From: SAR324 cluster bacterium
Lineage (GTDB): Bacteria > SAR324 > NAC60-12
Direction: 5' to 3'
DNA: 64,000 bases
Assembly (NCBI GenBank): GCA_015231825.1
Contig: JADGAV010000002.1
Coordinates: 73,914-137,913 of the forward strand
Shown here in pieces: positions 54,312 through 63,364 of this stretch. Within the stretch, counting starts at the first letter, position 1, and each line of letters begins with the position of its first letter. Made by a program: the position numbers and the translations under genes. Under the pieces are notes generated by a model. That model made no database searches. It had not been told where the DNA came from and saw only the letters and a program-made list of their open reading frames with translations.

Positions 54312-55678
54312 TCCTTTTTCTCGTTGGGGGGTTCTGCTTCAATTACTTTATTGGGAAAACCATCTGATCGATAGGCTTTGGCCAGAATACTCATGGGATG
54401 CATGGGTTTGATGCCGGCGTGCTGTTCAAACTGAAGCGCGGCCAATGGACAATCTGTTGACCAGATCGGGGCATTTTTCTGCATGGCGGAAAATGCTTTT
54501 TGGCCGATCCGTTTCGATGCTTCAAAGCTTTCAACTTTCATCGCGTAAGTACCGTCGTGACCGCAGCATTCCATCACAGTTTTGATTGGGGCCCCCAGGA
54601 TTTTTTTAATCAAATCCCGGCCCTTGAACCCGACACGCTGAGCACGTAAGTGACAGGGAGCATGATAACTGATTGATTCATCAGGTTTGCTCTTGATATT
54701 CGGGTTAAAGCGTGATTCATTGCGAATATTCCATAAATACTCAGAAGGGTCATTGACGGCTTCTGCCAGTTTAACTGCTCTTTGGCGGTCCTCTCCTTCG
54801 AGAAGCTCGGGATATTCCTGACGCATCATCATGGCGCAGGTGGGGTTGATTGCCAGAACCTTGCTTCCGTTTTCCACAAAAGGCATCAGGCAATCCAGAT
54901 TATGTTTGGCATGCCGGCGCAAAGATTCCAGGTCTCCTTGTTCCCATGCAGGCATTCCGCAGCACTTCAATCCTTTAACGCAAGCACATTCCACTTTATT
55001 CTGTTCCAGCACTTCCAGGGTATCCCGTCCAATTTGAGGTTCATTATGCTGGACATAACACGTTTGAAACAAAACGGTTTCTGAATTTTCGGATTCTTTG
55101 ATTTTTCCTTGTGTTGATGCCCATTTTTCGAAGGTGCTGGCGCTGAAGTCCGGAAGGAGCTTGTCTCGGTGAATGCCGAGAAATTTCTCCATGAAGAGGC
55201 GATGCGCTTTGACCCGGTTCATCACGTTGGCCATTCCGAAACTGGCGCGTGCCAGTTGCGCAGAAGAATCCGGATCTCCCAAAACACGATCCCGAAGAGG
55301 TTTTACCTTTCCTTTTGCCTGAATTGCTTTGAATCGATGGACAAGTTTGGGGAAATCCAATTGAAATTCATGCTCATCCCTGGGGGTGTAGGGACATTGT
55401 ACTTCGCAGAGTTTGCATTGAAAACAGGCGTCCATCACGTTTTGTGTGTCTGCCGGTGTAATACGACGTACGTCTCCATCATACTGATTGTCCAATAAAC
55501 TGAAGAGATTGGGAAAAGAATCACAGAATTTAAAGCACATTCGACATCCGTGGCAAACTTCAAATACCCGCTCAATTTCTTTGCTCAGCATTTGCGGGTC
55601 CCAATAGCGCGAATCGGTTGGATCGTAGCTCAGTCCATCAGTGGGGTAGTAAGATACATTGGCATTCTCTTCGCTCAT
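54308..55678 (-). CDS. Fe-S oxidoreductase with two CCG domains, GlpC/HdrD-like
   Basis: About 456 residues from ATG 55678, which has AAAAGGAGAGACCC upstream. The N-terminal ferredoxin-like part has two [4Fe-4S] motifs, CHGCRMCFKFC and CFQCKLCEVQCPY. The C-terminal half has the two CCG motifs, CCGMPAWEQGD and CCGHDGTYAMK, of heterodisulfide reductase subunit D/GlpC. It transfers electrons, probably between a quinone or ferredoxin and a partner protein. It forms a two-gene unit with DUF3501. The rubrerythrin gene is upstream, but a terminator separates them. Confidence 0.88.
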   Translation of the reverse strand: MSEENANVSYYPTDGLSYDPTDSRYWDPQMLSKEIERVFEVCHGCRMCFKFCDSFPNLFSLLDNQYDGDVRRITPADTQNVMDACFQCKLCEVQCPYTPRDEHEFQLDFPKLVHRFKAIQAKGKVKPLRDRVLGDPDSSAQLARASFGMANVMNRVKAHRLFMEKFLGIHRDKLLPDFSASTFEKWASTQGKIKESENSETVLFQTCYVQHNEPQIGRDTLEVLEQNKVECACVKGLKCCGMPAWEQGDLESLRRHAKHNLDCLMPFVENGSKVLAINPTCAMMMRQEYPELLEGEDRQRAVKLAEAVNDPSEYLWNIRNESRFNPNIKSKPDESISYHAPCHLRAQRVGFKGRDLIKKILGAPIKTVMECCGHDGTYAMKVESFEASKRIGQKAFSAMQKNAPIWSTDCPLAALQFEQHAGIKPMHPMSILAKAYRSDGFPNKVIEAEPPNEKKE

Positions 55679-55700
55679 GGGTCTCTCCTTTTGAAACATG

Positions 55701-55728
55701 AAAAAGCCGACTGTTTAAAACAGTCGGC
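55701..55728 (-). terminator. Intrinsic terminator after rubrerythrin
   Basis: On the minus strand an 11-base-arm hairpin (GCCGACTGTTT with its complement) is followed by five T. It lies 15 bases after the rubrerythrin stop, and before the ribosome site of the Fe-S oxidoreductase. Confidence 0.75.
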
Positions 55729-55742
55729 GGATTGACTGGAAT

Positions 55743-56162
55743 TTAGCTTATTCCGTCAAGCAGGCTTTGAAAACGGCCTGCATGGGATTTTTCTGCTTTT
55801 GCCAGAGTTTCAAACCAATCTGCAATTTCGTTGTGGCCTTCTTCTCGAGCGGTTTTTGCCATGCCGGGGTACATGTCCGTGTACTCATGGGTTTCCCCTG
55901 CAACTGCGGCTGCTAAATTGTTTGATGTGTCGCCAATGGGGAGTCCTGTTGCCGGGTCTCCGACCTGCTTGATGTAGTCCAGGTGCCCGTGAGCGTGACC
56001 TGTTTCACCTTCGGCAGTGGAACGGAAATTACTGGCAATTTCGGGATATCCCTCAACATCTGCTTCTTTTGCAAAATAAAGATATCTACGATTTGCTTGA
56101 GATTCGCCGGCAAATGCCGCTTTTAAATTTTCCAGGGTTTTTGATCCGTTTAGATCAGCCAT
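55743..56162 (-). CDS. Rubrerythrin without rubredoxin domain
   Basis: 139 residues, ferritin-like diiron protein. Ligand motifs are in [46 protein letters not shown] and [11 protein letters not shown]. The usual C-terminal rubredoxin (CxxC) domain is absent. The start at 56162 has ACGAGGAAAA upstream; the open frame goes on 58 codons further with no conserved sequence. The protein reduces hydrogen peroxide with electrons from a partner, and the Fe-S oxidoreductase downstream is a plausible source. It is divergent from the NorR-like regulator. Confidence 0.87.
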   Translation of the reverse strand: MADLNGSKTLENLKAAFAGESQANRRYLYFAKEADVEGYPEIASNFRSTAEGETGHAHGHLDYIKQVGDPATGLPIGDTSNNLAAAVAGETHEYTDMYPGMAKTAREEGHNEIADWFETLAKAEKSHAGRFQSLLDGIS

Positions 56163-56635
56163 TTTTCCTCGTATTGCTTGAAGATTAAAAATTTCGGAAA
56201 TCCTGATACTTTTGATATCCGATTTATTTTGACGAAACAATTTTTTTTCCTGTTCGGCCATTTCTTTAGAAACAGGAATTCTGGTTTCCTTCATAAATTC
56301 AGGAAGACTTCCTTCTATCAGCACAAGGGATGCCAAACTTCACTGGAACGATAAATCATTTTTTTCACACGGCACGTCAAATGAGAATGGGTGTTTTTTG
56401 GATTATAAAATTTGCAATAATTTCAATTTATTAGTAATGAACCAATCAACAAGCAAGGGAAGAGTTTCTGGTTTTCAAAGTGTCGGATATTTGCCAATAA
56501 AGGGAGATGCGAAATTTAATTTAAAGATAAATTTCATTTTAAAACGAAATATCGTTGATATTTCCTCGATATTTCAGTATAAACGATATTTCGTTGAAAT
56601 GATTGAGGTCTTGAAACAGCCTGAAAAAATGCGAA
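56163..56635. other. Divergent regulatory region of rubrerythrin and NorR-like gene
   Basis: About 470 AT-rich bases without a gene. It holds the repeat cluster listed separately at 56543-56595. I looked for a -24/-12 sigma-54 promoter on both strands and found no convincing match. Confidence 0.45.
56543..56595. promoter_or_regulatory. Cluster of GATATTTC operator-like repeats
   Basis: Two perfect 14-base inverted arms, AACGAAATATCGTT (56543-56556) and AACGATATTTCGTT (56582-56595), flank two further direct copies of GATATTTC at 56557 and 56568. In all there are four copies of the 8-mer, one inverted. The arrangement just before the sigma-54 activator gene looks like binding sites for that activator or another dimeric regulator. 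Confidence 0.6.
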
Positions 56636-58180
56636 ATGATGATGAATATTACAGAGAATTTAAAAGAACTGGTTCATTTAGCAGCCAATGAAAAGGACTT
56701 GGATGAAGTATTCAATTCAGGGCTCAGTTGGTTGGATAAATTGGCTCCATACGATTTGACGACGATCTTTATTCTGCAAGATGCCCGACTGGTGGTGCGG
56801 GCCACTCGCGGACCGCTAGCCTCGAAGCAGATCTACGGCCATACCTTGTCCCTGAACGAATTTCCCAGCCTGCGTGAAATTCTGGACACCCGGCGTGCAA
56901 GGGCCTTTACCGAGAATGATCACACTCATGGAGATGGCGATCCTTTTGACGGAATCCTGGATCTTCCTCCCGGCCATTCCTGCATGGTGGTCCCTCTTTG
57001 TGCAGGAAATCAATGTCTGGGACTCCTGACTCTGGACAGGACTCATTGCGAAACTTACCCGCAAAGGATTGTCGACCTGGTTGAAATTTATGGACACATT
57101 CTGGCTCTGGCAATTCAAAATGCAGAAAAAACGTCTCATCTCAAGTATTTGTACCAGCAGGGAAATGAACAGATCAAGCTTCTGGAAGCCGAAACCCGCG
57201 GAGAAACCGACGATATCCTGAATACTACCCAAAGCCCGATTATGAAAGAACTGGCAAATCGGACCCGTCTGGTTTCCCAGACGGAAACTCCGATCTTGAT
57301 TCTGGGAGAAAGCGGTACTGGAAAGGAAAGACTGGCGAATGCAATTCACCGCTGGAGCGCAAGAATCCATCGACCTTTTATCAAAATCAATTGCTCTGCA
57401 ATTCCCCATGAATTGCTGGAAAGTGAACTTTTCGGCTATGTCAAAGGCGCATTCACAGGAGCAGAAAAAAATCGATTGGGACGATTTCAAATTGCTGATG
57501 GCGGCACTCTTTTTCTTGATGAAATCGGTGACATGCCGATGTCTCTGCAACCCAAATTGTTGAGAGTGCTCCAGGAAGGAACATTGGAACCGCTGGGGAG
57601 TGATCAGACGATCAAAGTGGATGTGAGGATTATTGCCTCGACCAACGTCTCCCTGGATAAGGCCGTCAATAAAAATAAATTTCGGGAAGATTTGTATTAT
57701 CGTTTAAATGTTTTTCCTCTGCAACTTCCTCCTCTTCGGGACCGTCTTGAAGATTTGCCGGAGCTTTGCCGTATTCTATTGTCAGAACAGGCACTTCGTA
57801 CACGCAAAAAAGATCATCGGGTCACACCGGATGGCATGTCCAGGCTGGCTTCCTATCACTGGCCAGGGAACATCCGTGAACTGGCCAATATTCTGGAACG
57901 TGCCACGATTCTTTCGAAATCAAAAGTCTTGGGGGAAGATGTGTTTGAATTGCCCTCGACCGGTCCCGGTGAGAAAAAGGAAGCTTCCTTATTTGATGAA
58001 TCCAGGGATTCGGGCTTTGATGAAATCGTACCAATTGATGAAATGCAGCGTCGCTATATCCGCTTCGTACTGACGCGCACCAAAGGCAGAATTTATGGAA
58101 ATGATGGAGCGGCCCGACTTCTCGCTATGAAGCCCACCACCCTGCAAAGCCGGATCAAAAAACTGGGCATTCAAGTTTGA
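56636..58180 (+). CDS. NorR-like sigma-54-dependent activator, GAF-AAA+-HTH
   Basis: About 514 residues (three consecutive ATG codons at the start). The N-terminal GAF domain (about 20-170) resembles the NO-sensing domain of NorR: DPFDG, HSCMVVPL and LLTLD align with the NorR segments that contain the iron-ligand Asp residues and a conserved Cys. The AAA+ part has GESGTGKERLANAIH and the sigma-54 contact loop GAFTGA, then LFLDEIGDMP and RLNVFPLQLPPLRDR. A Fis-type helix-turn-helix closes it (GNDGAARLLAMKPTTLQSRIKKLGI). It activates sigma-54 promoters. It is preceded by the repeat cluster and divergent from rubrerythrin; the sensed ligand is inference. Confidence 0.87.
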   Translation: MMMNITENLKELVHLAANEKDLDEVFNSGLSWLDKLAPYDLTTIFILQDARLVVRATRGPLASKQIYGHTLSLNEFPSLREILDTRRARAFTENDHTHGDGDPFDGILDLPPGHSCMVVPLCAGNQCLGLLTLDRTHCETYPQRIVDLVEIYGHILALAIQNAEKTSHLKYLYQQGNEQIKLLEAETRGETDDILNTTQSPIMKELANRTRLVSQTETPILILGESGTGKERLANAIHRWSARIHRPFIKINCSAIPHELLESELFGYVKGAFTGAEKNRLGRFQIADGGTLFLDEIGDMPMSLQPKLLRVLQEGTLEPLGSDQTIKVDVRIIASTNVSLDKAVNKNKFREDLYYRLNVFPLQLPPLRDRLEDLPELCRILLSEQALRTRKKDHRVTPDGMSRLASYHWPGNIRELANILERATILSKSKVLGEDVFELPSTGPGEKKEASLFDESRDSGFDEIVPIDEMQRRYIRFVLTRTKGRIYGNDGAARLLAMKPTTLQSRIKKLGIQV

Positions 58181-58183
58181 AGC

Positions 58184-59239
58184 CTATCGATTGGGACCCC
58201 GATCCATTGAGTAAGGCTGCCATCGTTCCAGATCAATTTTGGGTAAAACCGTCGGATTGACACAACTCATCGGCCAGCGTCCTTTCAATACCAAAGCAAC
58301 TTCTCTTCCCACCCGTCTCCGCGTTTCTCGGCGCATTCTCGTGGATTGGGCAGAGACATGAGGAGTCAGAATCACGTTTTTCATCTGCAGTAAAGGATTG
58401 TCTGGAAGAGGAGGCTCTGTTTCCAAAACATCAAGACCCGCGGCAGCAATTATTCCATTTTGCAGTGCCTGAATCAAAGCCTTTTCGTCTATGACCTGGC
58501 CGCGGCTTGTATTGACCAGCACTGCCGTGTCCTTCATCTGCTCCAATTGAGCGGTACTGAAAATACCGCGGGTTTCCTGATTCAAAGGAGCATGAACGGA
58601 AAGATAGTCGGATCGCGCCAGCAATTCCTCGAATGAAACCGGCTCGACTCCTTCGCTGATGATTTTCAATTCGGAGACATAAGGATCATGAGCAACAATC
58701 TGGAACCCAAAAACCTTCGCCCGTCGTGCGACGGCCCTGGCTGCATTTCCAAAAGAGAAAAGCCCGAGGGTTTGCCCCCAGAGGCGCGGGATTTTATTTT
58801 TGTGGGGGCGACCATCGAACCAATTCCCTTTTCTCACCATCAGATCCAGTTCCTTTAAACGATTCGCAGATGCCAATAGAAGCATGATCGTGTGATCGGC
58901 GACTTCTTCCATGTAGATGTCCGGGGTATTGGTAACGACAACTCCATGATCGGTCGCAGCTTCGACGTCGACCATATCCACACCCACGCTCCCTACGCCA
59001 ATTACTACCAGCTTTTTTAAACTGCGGATGATATTTCGAGTGATTGGAAATCCCCATGAAGTGATCAGTGCATCTGCTTCTTTTGCGGCTTCTATGAATT
59101 CATCTTCTTGCTCAGCCTGGATTTCAATCATTTCGGCCAGGGGCTCTAAAGTCTCTAATTCATAAGAATAGCGTTCGCTAAGTAGCTCTGCGTTGGCGTG
59201 GGAAGAGAGTCTTACTATAACTTTTTTCTTGGCGCTCAT
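58184..59239 (-). CDS. D-isomer-specific 2-hydroxyacid dehydrogenase
   Basis: 351 residues. NAD-binding segment GQTLGLFSFGNAARAVARRA, in which the usual GxGxxG glycine pattern is altered (SFGNAA). The catalytic Arg is in NTSRGQVIDEKALIQAL, Glu in GLDVLETEPP and His in ILTPHVSAQS. It shares layout with the enzyme at 25304 but has a longer C-terminus. It interconverts a 2-keto acid and a D-2-hydroxyacid; the substrate is unknown. The altered nucleotide loop could change cofactor preference. Convergent with the NorR-like gene, with 3 bases between stop codons. Confidence 0.82.
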   Translation of the reverse strand: MSAKKKVIVRLSSHANAELLSERYSYELETLEPLAEMIEIQAEQEDEFIEAAKEADALITSWGFPITRNIIRSLKKLVVIGVGSVGVDMVDVEAATDHGVVVTNTPDIYMEEVADHTIMLLLASANRLKELDLMVRKGNWFDGRPHKNKIPRLWGQTLGLFSFGNAARAVARRAKVFGFQIVAHDPYVSELKIISEGVEPVSFEELLARSDYLSVHAPLNQETRGIFSTAQLEQMKDTAVLVNTSRGQVIDEKALIQALQNGIIAAAGLDVLETEPPLPDNPLLQMKNVILTPHVSAQSTRMRRETRRRVGREVALVLKGRWPMSCVNPTVLPKIDLERWQPYSMDRGPNR

Positions 59240-59750
59240 AAGATTTCTTTTCTGCTTCTTTTGAGGAATAGGAAATTATTTTTAAAGTGAGAATGATTTC
59301 AGGGTCCGATGATGGTTTATCCAGGACTGTTGAAATGAAAGTGAAATTAAATCAACACGTTTGCTATATCATGTTTTCTGTATCGGTGGCCATCTTTATG
59401 AGAAAAGTGACTGCGAAAATGGAAGGCAATTGTGGAATGGGGGAAACCACGCTATCGAATAAGCTTCGTTTAAATGGGAAAAGGTATGTCAAGAGTATTT
59501 TTCCTGAAAGCGGTGTCAGGCCTCGTGAACCGCAGCATGCATATGCGCTTTCAGCATTTAAGGATCGCACCCGTCAAGTATTGCAGAATTCCTAATTGAT
59601 CTGCTGGAAAAATAGTGAGATGTGTGACATCAGACACTATTTGGTTTCAATGGAGACGAAGCCTGGCAGGACGACATTTTGAGAATCTTGTTATTCGGGG
59701 GTTTATGATCTGAACAACAGTGAGCTTTTAGCTTAATCAAGTTGGGGAGA
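59240..59750. other. Gap with no gene seen
   Basis: About 510 bases between the dehydrogenase start and the PspA stop, both minus-strand genes. A frame at 59287-59595 on the plus strand has no ribosome site and no recognisable pattern. The promoter of the dehydrogenase gene should be at the left end. Confidence 0.35.
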
Positions 59751-60449
59751 CTAGCTGTTGGATTCACCTTTGTGTTCGATTTGTGCGCGTTTTTTAAGTT
59801 CCAGCAATTCCATGTCAATGTCAGAGGAACCTCCTTCCAATTCAGAAAACTGCTTTTCAAGACTGTCTTTCCCTTCTTCCATGCTGATTTCCTGGTAGGC
59901 TTCGGATTGATCCTGCATTTCATTGACTTTTTCTTCCATGCGATCGATGGTTTCCATGGCGCTTCGATCCCCTAAACCCTGGATTGTTTCGTACATGGCT
60001 TTCTGTGCTTCCGACGTTTTTTGTTTGGCAATCAAGATGCTTTTTTTACGTTTAATTTCTTCAATCTTGTCTTCCAACTGCTGGTAGCTTTGCTTCAAGG
60101 CTTCCGAGTTTTTCAGGTGAACCGCAAGCTGCTGTTCAAATTCTATGGCGCGACGTTCATGTTCCTTTTTACGTCTCAAGGCTTCTTTTGCGAGATCATC
60201 TTTTTCATTTTGCACTGCAAGGATTGCTTTTTGTTCCCACTTTTGAGATTCTTCCTGCTCTTTGGCAAGTTCACGTTCCAGACGCTTTTGGTCAGCCAAT
60301 ACGTGAGCCACCTGCTGTTTGGTCTGTCGTTTTTGTGCTTCCATGTCCGTGATCATCTGATTGATCAATTTTTCAGGATCTTCAGCTTTGTCTAAGATGC
60401 TGCTGAAATTTGAACGAATTACATTAAAAAGTCGTGATAAAATTCCCAT
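59751..60449 (-). CDS. pspA: PspA/IM30 family phage-shock protein
   Basis: 232 residues, almost entirely coiled coil. The N-terminal amphipathic helix is MGILSRLFNVIRSNFSSILDK, followed by EDPEKLINQMITDME and long charged heptads, as in PspA/Vipp1. It polymerises on damaged inner membrane and stabilises it. It follows rpoN on the same strand by 19 bases, so they are probably co-transcribed. In enterobacteria pspA is sigma-54 dependent, so the linkage to rpoN is suggestive, but no separate -24/-12 promoter can fit in the small gap. It ends in an acidic tail and Lys/Arg-rich segment. Confidence 0.87.
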   Translation of the reverse strand: MGILSRLFNVIRSNFSSILDKAEDPEKLINQMITDMEAQKRQTKQQVAHVLADQKRLERELAKEQEESQKWEQKAILAVQNEKDDLAKEALRRKKEHERRAIEFEQQLAVHLKNSEALKQSYQQLEDKIEEIKRKKSILIAKQKTSEAQKAMYETIQGLGDRSAMETIDRMEEKVNEMQDQSEAYQEISMEEGKDSLEKQFSELEGGSSDIDMELLELKKRAQIEHKGESNS

Positions 60450-60468
60450 ACGGCTCCTGAATCAATTT

Positions 60469-62130
60469 TTAGAACAATTGCTTGCGTTTGTTGGAAGGAA
60501 GAATTTTGAGTGCTTCTCGATATTTGGCCACTGTTCGTCGGGCCACCCGAATTTGGTTTTTTTCAAATAAAATTTTTGCAATTTGTAAATCGGTGTAAGG
60601 TGATCGGGCTTCTTCGTTTTGAATCAGCTGTTCGATCATATCCTTGATTCGTTTTGAAGAGATCGTTTCCCCACTCCCCTGGTCAATACCGCTGGTGAAA
60701 AAATATTTTAACTCAAAAATTCCCTGTGGAGTATGAACGTATTTGTTGGTGGTGATGCGGCTGACGGTGGATTCATGGACACTTATGTCTTCTGCAACAT
60801 CTTTGAGGACCAGGGGTTTTAGAAAATTAATTCCTTTTTCAAAAAATTCTTTTTGGAACTGCAATATACTTTGAGTGACCCGAAAAATTGTTTTTTGCCG
60901 TTGTTCAATGCTTTTCATCAACCACTGGCCTGCCTTGATTTTTTCCTGGATGTACTCCTTTGTCAAATTGCCATCCTCTTCCATATGCTCGGCCAGATTT
61001 TTATAGTATCCGCTGATTCGCAGACGCGGAACACCGCTGCCATTGAGAGTGACTTTAAAATCCCCTGTGTTGGAACGATAAATATAGGCATCCGGAATAA
61101 TATAATTGTGAGAGGCAGGTGCTCCGAAGGCCCGGCCCGGCTTGGGCTCAAGAGACATGATCAGTTTGTAGGCGTCAATCACATCCTCCAGGCTTTCTTT
61201 GTGACGACGGGCAATTTTTTTCAAATCTTTACACTCAAGCAGTGACATGTCCTGTTGTACAATGTGAGAACACAGGGCGTCTTTCATATTCAGCAGTTCC
61301 AGTTGAACGAGCAGGCATTCCTGCAAACTCCGCGCACCCACTCCCGGAGGATCGAATTGTTGGATTGTATGAAGGAGTACCTCAATAAAACATGCTGCTT
61401 CTGCAGAAATCTCCAGTGGAGGAACAGATGATTCCTCTGTCTGAGAATCTTCTTCAAAATCTGGAGGGCTTGCCTGTTTTGCAGACTTTTTTTCAAAAGC
61501 CGAGGTGATTTGATATTTGTGATCCAGAGCCGAAGGATTGAAATCGGAGACATTGACGGGATTCTTTTGCACCCATGCTTCAATTTCCTGGTGCAGTTCC
61601 TTATTGGTTTCTAAAAGCTCCCGGATGCTGACAGTCAGATAACCATCGTCTCCTATATTCCCGATAATATTTACTCCGAGCTCATGTTCGATGAGTCCAA
61701 GATTGAGCATATCCAACTGCCACAGCAAATGATCAGAAAGCGATTGACTTTGAGCAAGTGTGGCTTCCAGGGAGGGAAATTCATCGTCTCCAAAGCTTTT
61801 ACGAGAATCATGGGCGGTTCCACTGAATTCAGCATATTGCTGCCAGTCCATATCTTCGGCGGGTTCTTCTTTTTCAACCTCTTTTGCACTCGCAAAAGGT
61901 TCTGGTTCTTCTGTATTTGGAACGTCCCCCTGATATTTTTCCTCTTCGGGAGAAGGATCCGTGTCAATATCGATCCCTTCTTCCAGAACCGGGTTTTCTA
62001 TCAACGACTGGTCGATCAATTCCTCCAGTTCGGTTCTTGACAATTGCAGCAATTTGATTGCCTGCTGCAGTTGAGGAGTCATGATCAATTGCTGTGAAAG
62101 CCGCATTTGCAGCTTCATTTCCATCGCCAT
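60469..62130 (-). CDS. rpoN: RNA polymerase sigma-54 factor
   Basis: 553 residues. Region I (activator contact) is MRLSQQLIMTPQLQQAIKLLQLSRTELEELI at the start; region II is acidic (about 60-130); the core-binding domain follows; and region III has the HTH VHESTVSRITTNKYVHTPQGIFELKYFF and the RpoN box ARRTVAKYRE near the end. It directs RNA polymerase to -24/-12 promoters and needs AAA+ activators such as the one at 56636. Its gene is between lptB and pspA on the same strand; lptB-rpoN linkage is common in proteobacteria. It is slightly longer than most (about 480-500) because of the acidic region. Confidence 0.95.
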   Translation of the reverse strand: MAMEMKLQMRLSQQLIMTPQLQQAIKLLQLSRTELEELIDQSLIENPVLEEGIDIDTDPSPEEEKYQGDVPNTEEPEPFASAKEVEKEEPAEDMDWQQYAEFSGTAHDSRKSFGDDEFPSLEATLAQSQSLSDHLLWQLDMLNLGLIEHELGVNIIGNIGDDGYLTVSIRELLETNKELHQEIEAWVQKNPVNVSDFNPSALDHKYQITSAFEKKSAKQASPPDFEEDSQTEESSVPPLEISAEAACFIEVLLHTIQQFDPPGVGARSLQECLLVQLELLNMKDALCSHIVQQDMSLLECKDLKKIARRHKESLEDVIDAYKLIMSLEPKPGRAFGAPASHNYIIPDAYIYRSNTGDFKVTLNGSGVPRLRISGYYKNLAEHMEEDGNLTKEYIQEKIKAGQWLMKSIEQRQKTIFRVTQSILQFQKEFFEKGINFLKPLVLKDVAEDISVHESTVSRITTNKYVHTPQGIFELKYFFTSGIDQGSGETISSKRIKDMIEQLIQNEEARSPYTDLQIAKILFEKNQIRVARRTVAKYREALKILPSNKRKQLF

Positions 62131-62219
62131 ACCTGCTCTCTTTTATTTCACTTTGAGTTGATTGATTATCCTAAGGTATGCCATAGAATGCCGGATAATG
62201 AAAGTCAATAATAAACGAC

Positions 62220-62942
62220 TCACATTGAGAAGGACTCTCCTAAATACACTTTCCTGGCCTGCTCATTCTGCACCAGCTCCTGAGGAGTTCCGTGGGCGAG
62301 CAACTCTCCTTCATTCATGATGTAGCCGTGATCAATGATGCCGAAAGTTTCCCGAACATTGTGATCGGTGATCAATACACCGATATTTTTATCTTTCAGG
62401 TGGCGGATGCTCTCCTGGATATCTAAAACTGCAATAGGATCGACCCCCGCAAAAGGTTCATCAAGCAAAATAAAGGAAGGTTTCATTACCAGAGAACGGG
62501 CAATCTCTGCTCTGCGGCTTTCTCCACCTGAAAGAGCATAGCCTTTGAGCTGCCGGATATGAGCAATCCCCAGCTCTTTCAATAAAGCTTCCATCCGTTC
62601 CTGTTTTTCAGCCTTGCCTAATTTTAGGATCTCCATCACGGCCAGGAGATTCTGTTCAACCGTCAATTTGCGAAATATCGACCGTTCCTGCGGCAGATAG
62701 CCGATTCCGACCCGGGCACGGCGGTCCATGGAAAATCCAGTGATGTCTGTTTTGTCCAGAACAATTTGCCCGGCATCTGGACGAATGACTCCGGTGATCA
62801 TGTAGAACGAAGTCGTTTTGCCGGCACCATTCGGACCCAGTAATCCAACCACCTCGCCCTGCTTGACTTGTATTGAAAGGCCTTTCACCACATGTCGGCT
62901 TTTGAAGGCCTTTTTAAGGTCTTTTGCAATCAGTGTTTTCAT
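62220..62942 (-). CDS. lptB: LPS export ABC transporter ATP-binding protein
   Basis: About 240 residues from ATG 62942 (an in-frame start 13 codons earlier is unconserved). Walker A is GLLGPNGAGKTTSFYMITGVI, the Q-loop IGYLPQERSIFRKLTVEQNL, the signature YALSGGESRRAEIARSL, Walker B FILLDEPFAGVDPIAV and the switch His in VLITDHNVRE. The sequence RARVGIGYLPQE and the DEPFAGVDPIAV stretch are characteristic of LptB. It powers extraction of lipopolysaccharide from the inner membrane with LptFG and LptC, which are not in the window. It shows the organism has an LPS-type outer membrane. Confidence 0.95.
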   Translation of the reverse strand: MKTLIAKDLKKAFKSRHVVKGLSIQVKQGEVVGLLGPNGAGKTTSFYMITGVIRPDAGQIVLDKTDITGFSMDRRARVGIGYLPQERSIFRKLTVEQNLLAVMEILKLGKAEKQERMEALLKELGIAHIRQLKGYALSGGESRRAEIARSLVMKPSFILLDEPFAGVDPIAVLDIQESIRHLKDKNIGVLITDHNVRETFGIIDHGYIMNEGELLAHGTPQELVQNEQARKVYLGESFSM

Positions 62943-63058
62943 CAAAATGTCTGACGTTACGAAATTATTGACAATTAGCACTTCTTCCGATAGAGTGCCA
63001 GATTATGAATTTGAATTGTTCTTTTATTGAAATCTTTCAGCGCAGGAGTAAATCAAAG

Positions 63059-63364
63059 ATGCCAATTTATGAGTATATCTGCAGTAAATGTGATCATGAG
63101 ATTGAAGAGGTTCAAAAATTTACGGATCCTCCTTTAGCATTATGCCCCGAATGCAACACAAATGAACTCATCAGAAAGCCTTCGGTCAGTTCATTTCATT
63201 TAAAAGGGGGAGGGTGGTATAAAGATGGTTACCATGGCACCAGCGGCAAGACGCCGGAAGCAAAAAAGACAGAACCCGCCAAAGAAAAATCCACGCCTTC
63301 TTCTGAGACCAGTAAGACAAGCACCACAAGCGACTCCACGACTGCAACCAGCAATGCTGCTTAG
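63059..63364 (+). CDS. FmdB-family zinc-ribbon protein
   Basis: 101 residues from ATG 63059. The N-terminal zinc ribbon reads MPIYEYICSKCDHEIEEVQKF with CPECNTNELIRKPS, two CxxC knuckles as in the FmdB/RPS29-like family. The last 40 residues are a low-complexity Lys/Thr/Ser tail. FmdB-like proteins are often called regulators, but their role is not established. It is divergent from lptB with 116 bases between. Confidence 0.82.
   Translation: MPIYEYICSKCDHEIEEVQKFTDPPLALCPECNTNELIRKPSVSSFHLKGGGWYKDGYHGTSGKTPEAKKTEPAKEKSTPSSETSKTSTTSDSTTATSNAA

Noticed and set aside
56337..56635. Sigma-54 promoter for rubrerythrin or the NorR-like gene
   Set aside because: Candidates such as TTGGATT...TTTGCAA have the wrong spacing between the GG and GC elements.
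59287..59595. Plus-strand frame of 102 codons between the dehydrogenase and pspA
   Set aside because: No ribosome site or recognisable motif; its start lies in the promoter region of the divergent dehydrogenase gene.
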